Assembly: GCA_030407085.1 (NCBI GenBank)
Contig: CM059583.1
Span: 84,174,501 to 84,238,500 of the forward strand
Reading direction: 5' to 3'
Source of the DNA: Trichopria drosophilae
Taxonomy: Eukaryota > Arthropoda > Insecta > Hymenoptera > Diapriidae
Length of the DNA stretch: 64,000 bases
This document shows positions 21,700-32,021 of the stretch, piece after piece. The position numbers were made by a program, and so were the translations under genes. Numbering within the stretch: position 1 is the first letter of the stretch; each line of letters opens with the position of its first letter. The notes below the pieces were generated by a model. That model saw nothing but the letters and a program-made list of their open reading frames with translations, was not told the origin of the DNA and did not search any database.

Positions 21700-22893
21700 A
21701 ACATTTCAATGCGGCGTCTTAATCATCGTTCATGAACATACCCTTACAAATTTTAGCTCACATCAATTAAAAGCAGAGATTATAAAAATACACAAGGGCG
21801 GGGGGGGGGGGGGTTTAGTCGCATTTTATGCCCTGGAAAATTACATGGCAAAGATTCCCCACTATTTCGAGTTTACAAATCTGGCCATAAAATCTGCCTT
21901 TTTATTAAAATCTCATTTTACGCCCTTGATACGAAAATTACTATTTTAATTTTTCAAAATAATAATAACTTTCATAGATATCTATATTGCTATTACTCAC
22001 CTGTAATTTCTCCCAGTAAAAAAATTGTACATAGTATACTAGCAATAATTAACTTTTTCTGAGATTTCTTGTCTGGTCCCTGATGTTTTTCTCGGTGGCA
22101 GTGATCTTGGCCTACAAAAATAGTGATTAATTACTTTTCTTAGCTTCTATTATAAACTATAATGCAAGTGTTAAAGAAATTTCATTTTTGATACAGGTAT
22201 TATGGAAATATAAATTATCTGATGTATGTATTACTTTTACGGACATTCCCAATATTTTGTTTTTCAAATGTGTTGAAATTTTTGTTTTTATTCAAATATA
22301 AATACTTAGATTTCGCCATGTAATACAGCAAACGATAGTGATCTCATTTTCTACAATGGTTATCATCAAACTGAATAATTAAAAACACATCTAGAAAGAA
22401 ACGAAATTTTTCACAATGAAAAATGTGGGTGCTGAAATAAGTGTTACGTGGGCATTGATATTCATGACCATTTGAGGTACAAATTTGATACGGGCCTGTT
22501 CAGTTTACATTACAATATAAAAATTACGGAAAACGATATACTACCATAGGGATGAACATTTACTCACAAATTGTGCTGCATCTTTCATTCGTTTACACCC
22601 GAATCAATTCAAAATTAGGGACCTGATAATTTTTGGGACTGCAGAATCTATACAGAATCCAATGATATTACCTTGTAGTAGCACTATTCTGGACGGCGGA
22701 GAAACGATCCCTCAACTGGATTGGTGTCTCGGCTTGTGAGCGGTCAATGAGAGTATTTCAAGCTTGGAGTGCCCTAAGCATTGTCGGTGTCGTTGTTTGC
22801 TGTCATGGCGATTTTCTCTCTTAAAGCATGATTTAAAAAATTAGTAGTGGCCTCGTAAAAAGCTTTTCGAGTCGGAAATGTCCCAAGGAATAA
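21700..22893. other. Spacer with a 14-G run, no supported gene
   Basis: AT-rich, with a G14 homopolymer at 21800-21813. A small open frame next to the hAT-like element (about 22774-22890, minus) has no recognisable motif. Confidence 0.4.
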
Positions 22894-23866
22894 CGATAGA
22901 GCAGTGTTCTCAGATTTAGATGCAGTCTCGTGCAAGCGCGGTACGCGCCGTCCGCGACTCCGCGCTGGTTGGCCGGCCCATTCCCCGCGAAGCCGATGGA
23001 TTTCAAATGGCACGCCGGCGGATGAGTGCCAATGCAAAATAGTCGATTTTGACATAAAAATGCATTTAAAAAATTCGGGTTTTTGGCCAAGTCGGCGCAA
23101 GACATGTTTTTTTCTGAAATACTGAAGAAAGAATTAGGAAATTATAAGAAATATTTTTTTTGTGAGCATGATGTTGTAAAAATTCTTGTTTTTTTTATTA
23201 AAATTGTATGCGATACGTAGTCTTAAGCAATAAAAATTGAAAAATACACTCCCAGATTTATAAATAAATTATTCCCTTGTATGCTGTATTGAATTTTATT
23301 CAAAATTATCTTATTAAAAGAATAATATCGCAAATACGGCACATTATGTAATTGTAATATTATTCTTTATCATGTATATGATAAAAATGACTCTTTAACA
23401 GTATTTTGAAAGTAAATTACTTTAATTGCTTAATAATAATATGGAAAAATTTATCCGGTTGTCCGGTGATCAAATGCGACAAATACTCCACAATTTCCAT
23501 GTCAATCTCGTTGACTCAGTTGATGCAGTCTTTGACTGGTGATGTAGAAGTTGGAGGTTCGTATCCTCACCCGATTACGTTTCTTTTTTTATTTTGTTCA
23601 TTTTATTTTTTTGTTTGTTTATTTTATTTATTTTATACTATTTATTTCATTTATTTCCTTTATTTTACTTATTTTATTTATTTTATTTATTCAAATGCAT
23701 TTTTATGTCAAAATCGACTATTTTGCATTGGCACTCATCCGCCGGCGTGCCATTTGAAATCCATCGGCTTCGCGGGGAATCGGCCGGCCAACCAGCGCGG
23801 AGTCGCGGACGGCGCGTACCGCGCTTGCGCGAGATTGCATCTAAATCTGAGAACACTGCGATAGAG
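22894..23866. mobile_element. hAT-like non-autonomous element, 957 bp, with perfect 8-bp duplication
   Basis: CGATAGAG occurs at 22894-22901 and again at 23859-23866. Between them the element (22902-23858) begins CAGTGTTCTCAGATTTAG and ends with its reverse complement. The terminal inverted repeats run about 165 bp (22902-23070 and 23692-23858) at very high identity. An 8-bp duplication with CAGTG-type ends is characteristic of hAT elements. The interior holds no transposase, only AT-rich sequence, a TTTAT-type low-complexity tract (about 23580-23690) and a tRNA-like segment. Open frames inside the arms are therefore shadows. Confidence 0.88.
23500..23579 (+). ncRNA. tRNA-derived SINE head-like segment
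   Basis: gactcagttgatgcagtc resembles a D-arm/A box and ggaggttcgtatcctc forms a good T-arm: a four-pair stem (GAGG/CCTC) closing the 7-nt loop TTCGTAT, which is also a B box. Spacing fits a tRNA. The acceptor stem is not convincing, so a SINE head rather than a tRNA gene is inferred. Confidence 0.45.
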
Positions 23867-23869
23867 GAG

Positions 23870-24985
23870 CTGTGCGGACCGAATCGCTCTTATCAATGTT
23901 ACCGGGTAGGTTTATTTAACGTCTGTTGTTGAAAGGATATGAGATTTCAGTGGATAAAAAACTCGCACTTCCACAACGTGCAGTACTTCTGGTGCCTATC
24001 AAGAGCTTCGTCCTTCCCGCGTAAAAAGGAAAAAACGCAGGTCCTTTCACACCTCAGTCTCGAGAGTATCCGTTCTTTTAAATACTTGAGAAACCAAAAG
24101 ATGCCAGATCGACCGGAATATGGTGGCTGAGAGGAACACAACGCTTTTATTTGAATGTATGCCTTAGCCGAGTCAATGCTGAAGGCTGGGGTACATTACC
24201 GATAAAAGTCTTAATCTTCTAATTTCGAATTTAGAAAATTTAGTAATAAAATACCTTATGAGTTATTTTATAAATAGTACTAGAAAGTGAGAAAATAACG
24301 AAACAAGCGGTCAGTTCAAACCCACCAAAATGCTACACGAGTTGGGTATATTGTGTTTAATTTTTCTAATTTTTTAATACTATTTTCTCGTTTCATTTGT
24401 TTCGTTTTAGAAATTTCTATTGCTACTTGACGTAGTTTATTTCTTGTTGCACTAGCACTTGAGATTTTACTCTTCTTCTTCTTGATTTTGGGTGAGGTCT
24501 TAATTGATCCAAAGAATCTTTTATAGGTAGCGGGACCAATACTTCATTACCATCGATCATGACAGAATAGAATAGAAATTCGCTCTTCTAACGGAACATA
24601 TGGATTAAAGGAGGCATTTGCAAAACCGATTGCATGATTTCACCGCCGAAGCCAACATTGATCATTTAAAGTTTTATGTTTTTACAGAATGTTCGAAATT
24701 TCTGATGATTTTAACCTCATCCGCAAGGGTCCAGTGATTCGAATAAAAATATCTGACCACTTCGAAACATCCTTCCCGGCAATATCGTTTTGGGTTTTCA
24801 ACTGTTACCGGACCACGTGTTCGATGCGAAACGTTTGTAGCAAAAACACATCTAATATTTTATATCGTACATTAATTACAAAGAAAATTGTTTAAACAAT
24901 TTTTTTATAAACAAAGTAGAAATTATAATTATTTTTGTTTTAAACATTCATTACGTTTAAATTATGATAATCCATAATTGGAAAT
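23870..24985. other. Spacer, no supported gene
   Basis: Short ORFs only, no recognised motif. Composition is mixed near 23.9-24.2 kb and AT-rich after. Confidence 0.4.
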
Positions 24986-24988
24986 AAA

Positions 24989-25145
24989 GGCAAGATCAGA
25001 TCATCAACGAACCAGTGAAGGTAAGATGGAGCATGGTCCAGCCAATGAAGGCAAGATCAGATCATCAACCAACCATTGGAGGTATGATGGATTATTGGTC
25101 CAGCCAGTAAAGGCAAGATCAGATCATAAACTAACCAGTAAAACT
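24989..25145 (+). repeat. Minisatellite, period about 57 bp, about 3 units
   Basis: ggcaagatcagatcat recurs at about 24989, 25049 and 25109, with aaccagt or aaccatt following and 'tggtccagcca' between. Spacing is near 60 bp. Non-coding. Confidence 0.75.
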
Positions 25146-25189
25146 AAGAACGGGTGTTCTAGTGTGTGTGCAATTAAAATTTAGAAGTA

Positions 25190-26045
25190 GTCGGTTACTC
25201 CGTTTGAAAAAAACTTGATGGAATCTCTTGCCCTGTTCGTCACTAACACTTCCTAAATTTTCAGGAAAATAGTCTAAATAACTGTTTAAAAATGCACTTT
25301 CACACTCATGTTGCACTGAAAATTTTTTAAGCATCTAGCATGTTTTGGTCTAATTCTTGATAGTTGGACTCTCTGTTGTTTCCCAAAAATCCTTCAACAA
25401 CACTTTTACATGAGCACATGAGCCTTTGTATCAGGTCCTGTGAAAACACTCTCTTTTATTTTTGCATCACTTAGTCTGGGAAATTTTGGAAGCAGGTACT
25501 TAAAACAATCACCTTCTTTATCTAAGGCTTTGACTAATGGTTTTATTAACGCTAATGTGCAAAGGAGGTAATAGACATCGAGGACGTTCCACTAAAGAAG
25601 TACGGATAACATTTCTTTTTTCAGGTACCAATTCTCCTCGAACTGGCCATATTTTAATTTCCCAGTGCTGTGCATGATTTCAACTGTACCACTCATGCAA
25701 AAAACAAGGATATTTGGTATATCCGAGCTGTAGACCTAAACTCATTGACATTATCTTCAAATCACCACAGATTAACCAATTCTGCTCTTTGCATCTGATG
25801 CAATCGTCATAGTTTACAATACCTAGAGGTTTTATTAATCCTGGAACATTGTTACAAAATAGTAATGCTTCATTAGTTCAAAAAAATGTTAAAAATTCTT
25901 TTTCTCTATGTCTATACAAACGGAAAGTAGTATCTTCACAAAGCATATGTTTTTCATTAAGCCTAGATCCAAGAAGTTCTGCATTCTCTTTATAAAGATT
26001 TAAATCTCTGATAAAGTCATTTATGACAATGTCATATTTGAAAAA
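25190..26045 (-). pseudogene. Decayed ORF of a second uncharacterised arthropod repeat-borne family
   Basis: The minus strand, across several frames and stops, gives blocks in a consistent order: LLGSRLN, LYRHREKEFLTFF, LLFCNNVPGLI, NWLICGDLKIMSMSLGLQLG with YTKYPCFL, EIKIWPVR, LLPPLHI and, near the end, SAFLNSYLDYFPENLGSVSD followed by EQGKRFHQ. I recall this series from multicopy predicted proteins of unknown function in aphid, ant and other arthropod genomes. The conserved C..C, H and D/E pattern suggests a transposon-borne enzyme, but no function is established. The order of blocks is good evidence of a pseudogene; the family memory cannot be checked here. Confidence 0.55.
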
Positions 26046-26510
26046 GAAAAGGCAAAAAAAGAATTCCGAAAAGAAAATTAAATTTAAGATTATGAAAATA
26101 TTATTTGCATTTAACTAAATAGCGAAAGTTCCGTTGCGATAGCGCAAGCAAGAGGACATCGAGTTCCCCAGGCGCGCGCTGTCGAGAGAGAGAGAGAGAG
26201 AGAGAGAGAGACGCTCGATTCTCTTCACCATCGTCGTGTCTTTGTTATGTTAGCAACGGCGCTTCCCATTGTGCGACAACGACCCGACGATAGCTCGAAC
26301 AACCGTGCGCGTATGTGTTGCGCACACTACGCCCTGTCCGTATGAATCAAAATTGGTCAATGGAAATTCGGCCATTTGAAATTTCAATGCCTTAGGGAGG
26401 TGGAAAGTGTAGCTGGACAGTTACAACGCAATTTGCGAATCAGCCGAAGGATACGAAGGGGGAAAATAAAAGGAAAGTTTAGTATAGTATTGGCGAGTGA
26501 GTGAGAGATT
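26046..26510. repeat. Spacer with a (GA)n microsatellite at 26183-26212
   Basis: The GA tract has about 14 units. Flanking sequence is CpG-richer than most of the window and carries no ORF. Part of it may belong to the LINE tail. Confidence 0.6.
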
Positions 26511-26762
26511 GAGATTAAGATTGAAGACAATTTATTATTGCCCTGGCCACCCAGGGCCGTGGGCAAATTTCAATTAGTCATGCCGTTACATTTTTCGGTC
26601 AGGACTGTGAGATACAGAAAATTACTTAATAAACTATCTCTGCAAGAAGCAGTACGGGTACATTTTAGCAGTAACTTATCGTGTATATCCTAAATTTAAA
26701 TAATAAATCATACAAATAATATTATACGACAAAATAATAATAGATAATCAAGTTCACCCACA

Positions 26763-28919
26763 TCAATTAGAATCAGCTCTAAATAAAGTCGCGAAGAGAT
26801 GCGCACGAAATAATGCTGGGGACGGTAGGTCTTGCAAATGCTGTGACAATGAGTTCCAGAACTGAATGGCAGTGATCCAAAATGATCGTGCGAAGATGTT
26901 AGTGCTAGGAATAGGGAGCATGAAATGAGATGATTGCAAATGTGACGAGCGACGCAAAGAGTCATCTATGGGGATGAATCTGGCTGAAAGATATGTTGGT
27001 TGAGAAGAAGTGATTATTTGATAAGTGAGATTACCAAGAAAGTATTGTCTTCTAGATGGAATGGAGAGCCAGTTAGCTTTCTTTCGATAAGGCTTGAGCC
27101 TATCATCACGGTGTAGACGGTAGATATACCTCAGAGCATGATTTTGAAGACGCTGGAGTTTAGTACTCAGATAGCCAGATAAATCAGCGATAACAAGTGT
27201 AGCATAGTCCAGGTGAGGTATAAGTAATGCGTTAACTAATGAGAGCTTAATAGATGGTGGTAGGAAGGAGCCACGAAATTGAAGCCTATAGAGGATGTTG
27301 TGAACTCTAGATGAGATAGCGTTGACCTGCCGATTCCATGAGAGATCACACGCTATTATTACACCTAGGTCTTTCACTTCGTCGGAGTAAGGTATTACGT
27401 CTGTTCCTACAACGATTGGCGGTATGGATATGCTTTTCAAAGATGCGATGTTTTGGGGTGATCCAATGATAATAGCTTGGGTTTTACGAGCATTAAGCTT
27501 GAGCCCGTAGTCATGAGACCATTGCACCAGTTCGTCAATGTCGCTATTGATTTGACGTATAGTTTCATGAATGCGACTTATTGGAGTTGACAGATAGAAC
27601 TGTGTGTCATCAGCAAATATGATGGTGGAATCACGACAGTACTGGAGTCGGGAGAACAATGTATTTATAACAATAAGAAAAAGTATAGGGCCCAAGCTAG
27701 TACCCTGTGGAACACCTGATGTTGTATGTTCACGCTGCGAGGAGTAGCCGTCTAGTCCAATTATCGTTTGGGAACGTCCGGACAGAAACGAGTGTACCCA
27801 TCGGAGCGCCGACTCCTCGAACCCAATGTTACGCAAGCAGGTCAGAATTATTGAATGACTCAGTGAGTCAAAGGCTTTCGAGAAGTCGAACAGCACCAGG
27901 ATGGTAACGTAGCCTCTGTAGATTGCCAAACGGATGTCATCGAGAAGGTGAAGTAGTGCAGTTTGCGTACTATGGTATTTCCGGAACCCACATTGTTTTG
28001 GATGTAGCAATCTATTATCCTCGAGAAAGCTAACAATTTGCTGTGTGGCGACGGAATCAATGATTTTAGATAGATGTGATGTATTTGCTATTGGACGGGT
28101 ATCTGAGGGGTTAGATGGGTTCTGAACTTTTAATGGAATGATATATACTGATTTCCAGATGGATGGAAAAATACCAGTAGAGAGAGAGAGATTATGAAAT
28201 GATATCAAATACGGTGCAATGATAGTGAACTGTTGTTTTAGATGAGCGAGAGGAAGATGATCTGGACTTAGCCCACGGGATTTAGTTAAAATTGAATTTA
28301 GGCTACTGAGTACTTCTGCTTGGCTGATGGCTGAAAATGAGAATGAGGGATGAGTGGTGGGTAGGAACATTGATACAATAGAGTCAAGCGCTACTAGGTC
28401 ACATGGTGGATGAGCCGAAGCTATGACTGCATAGTGCTGATTTAGAATGGCTGGTAAAAAGTGGTGAATAGCTGATTGAGATGTTTCATTCGCAAGACCT
28501 AACCTCCGCAAACACGACCAGAGTTTGTTTGGAGTTGAATGGTGAAGAACTTGGTCATTCAAGTAGCGATTTTCTAACAATTGTGGATCTCGCATTCGCT
28601 TAGCGCGTGTAAATAGCTTGTCACGTTCCCTAATTCTAAAGCGTAAGTTAGGCGTAATCCATGGAATGTAACGACGTGTAATACGCTTGGTACAAGTTGG
28701 CGCATGTATGTTAAGGACATCGTTAACGCAATCGTAGAATGACGATAAAGAAGTCTCAAGTTCGCTAGGAAATGCCAATGAATTAGTGTTGTAATCCAAG
28801 ATTTGCTGGTCAGGAAATTGGCCGAAGTCTGGTTGAGAGATCATTTGATAGAGAAGTAAAATCACAATTGGAGAAATTTCGGTAAGATATCGTTTGAGGT
28901 ACTTTATTAAGATGATCAA
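26763..28919 (-). CDS. LINE ORF2, reverse transcriptase part
   Basis: Copies element RNA into DNA at the nicked target. RT blocks seen in order: NPSDTRPIANTSHLSKI, QCGFRKYHSTQTALLHLLDD, LVLFDFSKAFDSLSH (first catalytic Asp), TSGVPQGTSLGPILF, the catalytic FADD in TIIFADDTQFYLS, GLKLNARKTQAI, and PYSDEVKDLGVII. A C-terminal domain after residue about 550 ends in FWNSLSQHLQDL, typical of this group. The open frame here begins upstream of the true join with the endonuclease; the frames switch near 28850-28870. The segment before RT is shorter than usual, suggesting a small deletion. Confidence 0.9.
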   Translation of the reverse strand: MIILIKYLKRYLTEISPIVILLLYQMISQPDFGQFPDQQILDYNTNSLAFPSELETSLSSFYDCVNDVLNIHAPTCTKRITRRYIPWITPNLRFRIRERDKLFTRAKRMRDPQLLENRYLNDQVLHHSTPNKLWSCLRRLGLANETSQSAIHHFLPAILNQHYAVIASAHPPCDLVALDSIVSMFLPTTHPSFSFSAISQAEVLSSLNSILTKSRGLSPDHLPLAHLKQQFTIIAPYLISFHNLSLSTGIFPSIWKSVYIIPLKVQNPSNPSDTRPIANTSHLSKIIDSVATQQIVSFLEDNRLLHPKQCGFRKYHSTQTALLHLLDDIRLAIYRGYVTILVLFDFSKAFDSLSHSIILTCLRNIGFEESALRWVHSFLSGRSQTIIGLDGYSSQREHTTSGVPQGTSLGPILFLIVINTLFSRLQYCRDSTIIFADDTQFYLSTPISRIHETIRQINSDIDELVQWSHDYGLKLNARKTQAIIIGSPQNIASLKSISIPPIVVGTDVIPYSDEVKDLGVIIACDLSWNRQVNAISSRVHNILYRLQFRGSFLPPSIKLSLVNALLIPHLDYATLVIADLSGYLSTKLQRLQNHALRYIYRLHRDDRLKPYRKKANWLSIPSRRQYFLGNLTYQIITSSQPTYLSARFIPIDDSLRRSSHLQSSHFMLPIPSTNIFARSFWITAIQFWNSLSQHLQDLPSPALFRAHLFATLFRADSN

Positions 28920-29650
28920 ATTGGTAATAAATAGAAATTAAGCAATGGCCGGCAGCAAATGGCGAGGGAGATTTACGGTAGTTCTTAACTTTAGTATTGG
29001 AATCCGTGATAATTACATCTAGTTGTGAGGAGGACTCACCAGAAAAACGCGTAGGACTGAAGGGTACAGAGTGAAATGCATAATCGCTTATGATATTTCG
29101 TAAGTAGTTAGATTCAAAATTATTTACTAAGAGATTACAATTTAGATCGCCCGCAATAATTATATTTTTAAATGTTGACATATACAAATTAAGTTTAAGG
29201 AGAAATTCGGAGAACATTTGTCCCGCTGGACGACGATACATAATAATTAACAAAAGATTATGCGATGATGATTTGACATCGAGAAAAAGATATTCCGGCG
29301 TATTTATTTCGGTGTTTATTGAGTACTCTATAATCGAATAAGAAAGATATTTCTGTAGGTAGCATGCAACACCTCCACCATGTATGTAACGTGCTTGCCC
29401 ATCAGCACGAAGCGCACGGTCGTTACGGACGAAGTTGTAATTGTTAACAAAAACACACGATTAATCTATGTCCGGAATAAGCCACGTTTCAGTAATCGCA
29501 AATATGTCAGTGGTGCAATCTGACAGCTCTTGTTCGATATCGTGAAGATGGGCACGAAGAGAATTTATATTAACACAAGATACTTTTAATGCTGACGATG
29601 ACACAGACGCAGAAACACTTATTGGTTGAGCAGGTACATTTATCGATGGT
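28850..29650 (-). pseudogene. LINE ORF2, apurinic-like endonuclease part with one in-frame stop
   Basis: This domain nicks target DNA. It follows ORF1 in the same frame after a TGA: SCVNINSLRAHLHDIEQELS is the N-terminal block, then ITETW, and a TAA at 29461-29463 where a sense codon is expected. Past the stop come YRRPAG, AGDLNCNLL, SQLDVII and AAGHCLI, the metal-binding and catalytic signatures of the fold (the last usually reads SDH; here GH). It then shifts frame into the RT portion. Confidence 0.75.
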
Positions 29651-29652
29651 AG

Positions 29653-30738
29653 TCAGGCAATCTTATTAAGATCCTGCTCAGTAGCAATCAGCAGCTCATC
29701 GATACCTCCATCTTTACGCACGAAAATATTACCGTTACGCGCCCAAACACGCTTATAGCCAGCATTTTTAGCCGTAATTTTAGCTTTTTTAAATAGTGCG
29801 AATGTCGAGGACGGTAGAAATTCGTTTACATAAACGGGTTTCGTAGGAGCTACATTATCATCAGACAATTCGGGGAACAATTGAGCGACTGTTATTGCGC
29901 CGAGCTTGCGTTTCGCATCAATGATAAAATTACGTATTTCTACCGATTTAAATAAAACTTTAATAGCAAAGTATTGCGATGGAGATGTCTGATTTGCTAC
30001 TGGACGTTTAAACTTAATTTTGTTAATGCTTAGAATATCGCCAAATAAACTCTGTAGCTTCAAGTGTGCTAAAACTCGAAAGGCGATATCATTGTGTGGC
30101 AGAGTGCATTTATTTGTGATGCCATTTATAATGATTTCCGCGGTTGGTTTCGCAAGGGCACATGTATTTTTCAAATAATGTATCTCCTGCTTGAGCACCT
30201 CGCCTGTTACGGTGTTCGCATGGACAGTAGCTGCTAAGGAAGACAATTCTTGTCTCATAGCATCTGTATTATTTCTCACGACAGTCATGTCAGATTGAAG
30301 GGCCGTAACCGCGTCAATAAGCCGCGCAAGTTGTTGTTCCATATTAGTCTGTACTATGACAGATGTCGGCGAGACGGATAGTAGTTGAGGACTGCCCGAG
30401 GTAGTCAAATGCAGTCGAGACGGAGTTAATACCGGGCGAACGATAGGCAAGGCGCTCAGGGGAGCGGGAGGCGTGCAAATCGCGAGAGGGGACAGATCGC
30501 ACGTGGCAGTACTAGCCGATGAAGACGGAGACGGAACGATTAAATACGACAAGGAACGCACACAACACACTGACTGCGGTTTGTTTTTGATATATTGGCG
30601 CGCGCACGACGGATGAAATGCCTTATTGCAAATATCGCAATTGACGTAATCGATTACAGATTTATGACATTTCGCACAAACCGCGAGATAATTAGTATTT
30701 TTGTCCTCAGATTTTTTCACAGCTTTATGCCTCGGCAT
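29653..30738 (-). CDS. LINE ORF1 protein (PHD-like zinc finger and FP-like domain), 361 aa
   Basis: Nucleic-acid-binding partner of ORF2 in the retrotransposition particle. ATG at 30738 (MPRHKAVKKSED). A PHD-like finger sits at about residues 20-50 (CAKC...CDICNKAFHPSC). A Ser/Pro-rich linker is followed by a likely coiled coil (about residues 130-190). The C-terminal third contains VYVNEFLPSSTFALFKKAK and YKRVWARNGNIFVRKDGG, which resembles the baculovirus FP-like domain common in insect LINE ORF1 proteins. It is intact and ends with TGA directly before the ORF2 frame. Confidence 0.85.
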   Translation of the reverse strand: MPRHKAVKKSEDKNTNYLAVCAKCHKSVIDYVNCDICNKAFHPSCARQYIKNKPQSVCCVRSLSYLIVPSPSSSASTATCDLSPLAICTPPAPLSALPIVRPVLTPSRLHLTTSGSPQLLSVSPTSVIVQTNMEQQLARLIDAVTALQSDMTVVRNNTDAMRQELSSLAATVHANTVTGEVLKQEIHYLKNTCALAKPTAEIIINGITNKCTLPHNDIAFRVLAHLKLQSLFGDILSINKIKFKRPVANQTSPSQYFAIKVLFKSVEIRNFIIDAKRKLGAITVAQLFPELSDDNVAPTKPVYVNEFLPSSTFALFKKAKITAKNAGYKRVWARNGNIFVRKDGGIDELLIATEQDLNKIA

Positions 30739-30950
30739 TAGTGGTGCATACCTGTATTATATTCAGTGTAATAGAATTAGATGACAGAAGACAAATACTT
30801 GGTTACTGCAAACTGTTGATAAGGTGGCGCCACTATATAAGGGACCTGCGCAGTAGCTGATAACTGGTATAATCACCGTTGACACGTGGACTACCGAGAT
30901 GAATCACCGGTTAAAAATTATGCCTAAGCGTTAGTCCACAGTTTGGTGCA

Positions 30951-31738
30951 CCCCATGAAAAAAGTTCTCACTCGGGAGAGCACAAAGTCGGTGAGAAATT
31001 TGTTAAAAGTACGGAGCAAAATTAGAGACGTCTGTACTCGTACTCACCAAATTACAAAGTGAGAGAGTGAGAAAGAGAGCGAGAGAGAGAGAGAGAGAGA
31101 GGGGATAGGTAAGAGAAGTGTGACGGAGAAGAGTGGAGAGTCGAGTCCTTGGGTTTATTACCTTGAAAACTTGTAAAGGTAAGTCGACATAGCCGCTGTT
31201 TAAAAAAATTACAACAAAGGAGGACATATTTCGTTAATAGTTTGTGAAACATTCCCTTTCCTCGAATTTAAAAATATGTGGTGGGGAAACGAGATCGCGA
31301 AGTTCGACTTCCGGTAGCGCGTTTTGAGAAGGGATACCTGGAACAGCCCAGCGGAAACCGCGCTTAGGATGGCGTCCAAACATTTCTTTTTTTGTGTGAA
31401 TAAAAATTTTAAAAAATTTACTTGTAACCGTGTTGTAACTCCTAGAAAAAAATAATACACCTTCAAAGTGACAGGTGGGAGTTTCATTTTTGCTTTCATT
31501 TTCTCCCCGGTTCCAAAAATGATCAGATGGGTAATTTCCAAAAAAAATTCAACGTTACACATTTAGCTCACTTTGTGTAAATAGTTCTGGTTGTGGTTTG
31601 GTTTTTAAACCAGGAAAATTGAATTGCTCATCATCTTTATTCATGTCATCAATATTATCTTCCACACGTTTTGACGTTTCAATCTCGAAAAAATATATCA
31701 ATATAAAACTACTATAAAGTCCATATTACCGTATGTTT
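30951..31738. repeat. Spacer with a (GA)n tract at 31061-31102
   Basis: The GA-rich tract is about 42 bp with few interruptions. The rest is AT-rich without a supported gene. Confidence 0.55.
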
Positions 31739-32021
31739 AATCCCCCCAAAAACCCTTCTTGTAAGAGAACTCGCAAAGTTCTTATTAGGGAAACATAATT
31801 ACCATAAAAAATGCTATCAGAATTAAATTATATACAATTATAAGGCTATATTCTTATTCTACAAAAAGCATTGAAATCATGGAATAAGGCGAAGTTCTTT
31901 ATAATGAATGAAATTATCCATTGCAATATACAATAATTTGGAAAGAAAATTTTGCGTACATTCAGAACACCACAAACATTTTCAAGAAACTTCTTTGAAA
32001 TCAAAGTAATTCTAATCATTT

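Larger units (their letters stand above)
26520..30950 (-). mobile_element. CR1-group non-LTR retrotransposon (LINE), nearly full length
   Basis: Minus-strand order is 5' region, ORF1 (zinc finger plus FP-like domain), ORF2 (endonuclease then RT) and a 3' untranslated region with an AATAAA-type signal near 26530. The 3' end reads into a 'cttaatctcaatctc' low-complexity tail. The 5' end is placed about 210 bp above ORF1, where TATATAG precedes a GC-rich block; both outer limits are approximate. ORF1 looks intact. ORF2 has one in-frame stop, one frameshift and an apparent short in-frame deletion before RT. Confidence 0.82.

Noticed and set aside
23551..23932. Open frames with long Phe/Ile/Tyr runs
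   Set aside because: They are the translation of a TTTAT-type low-complexity tract followed by a hAT-like terminal repeat.
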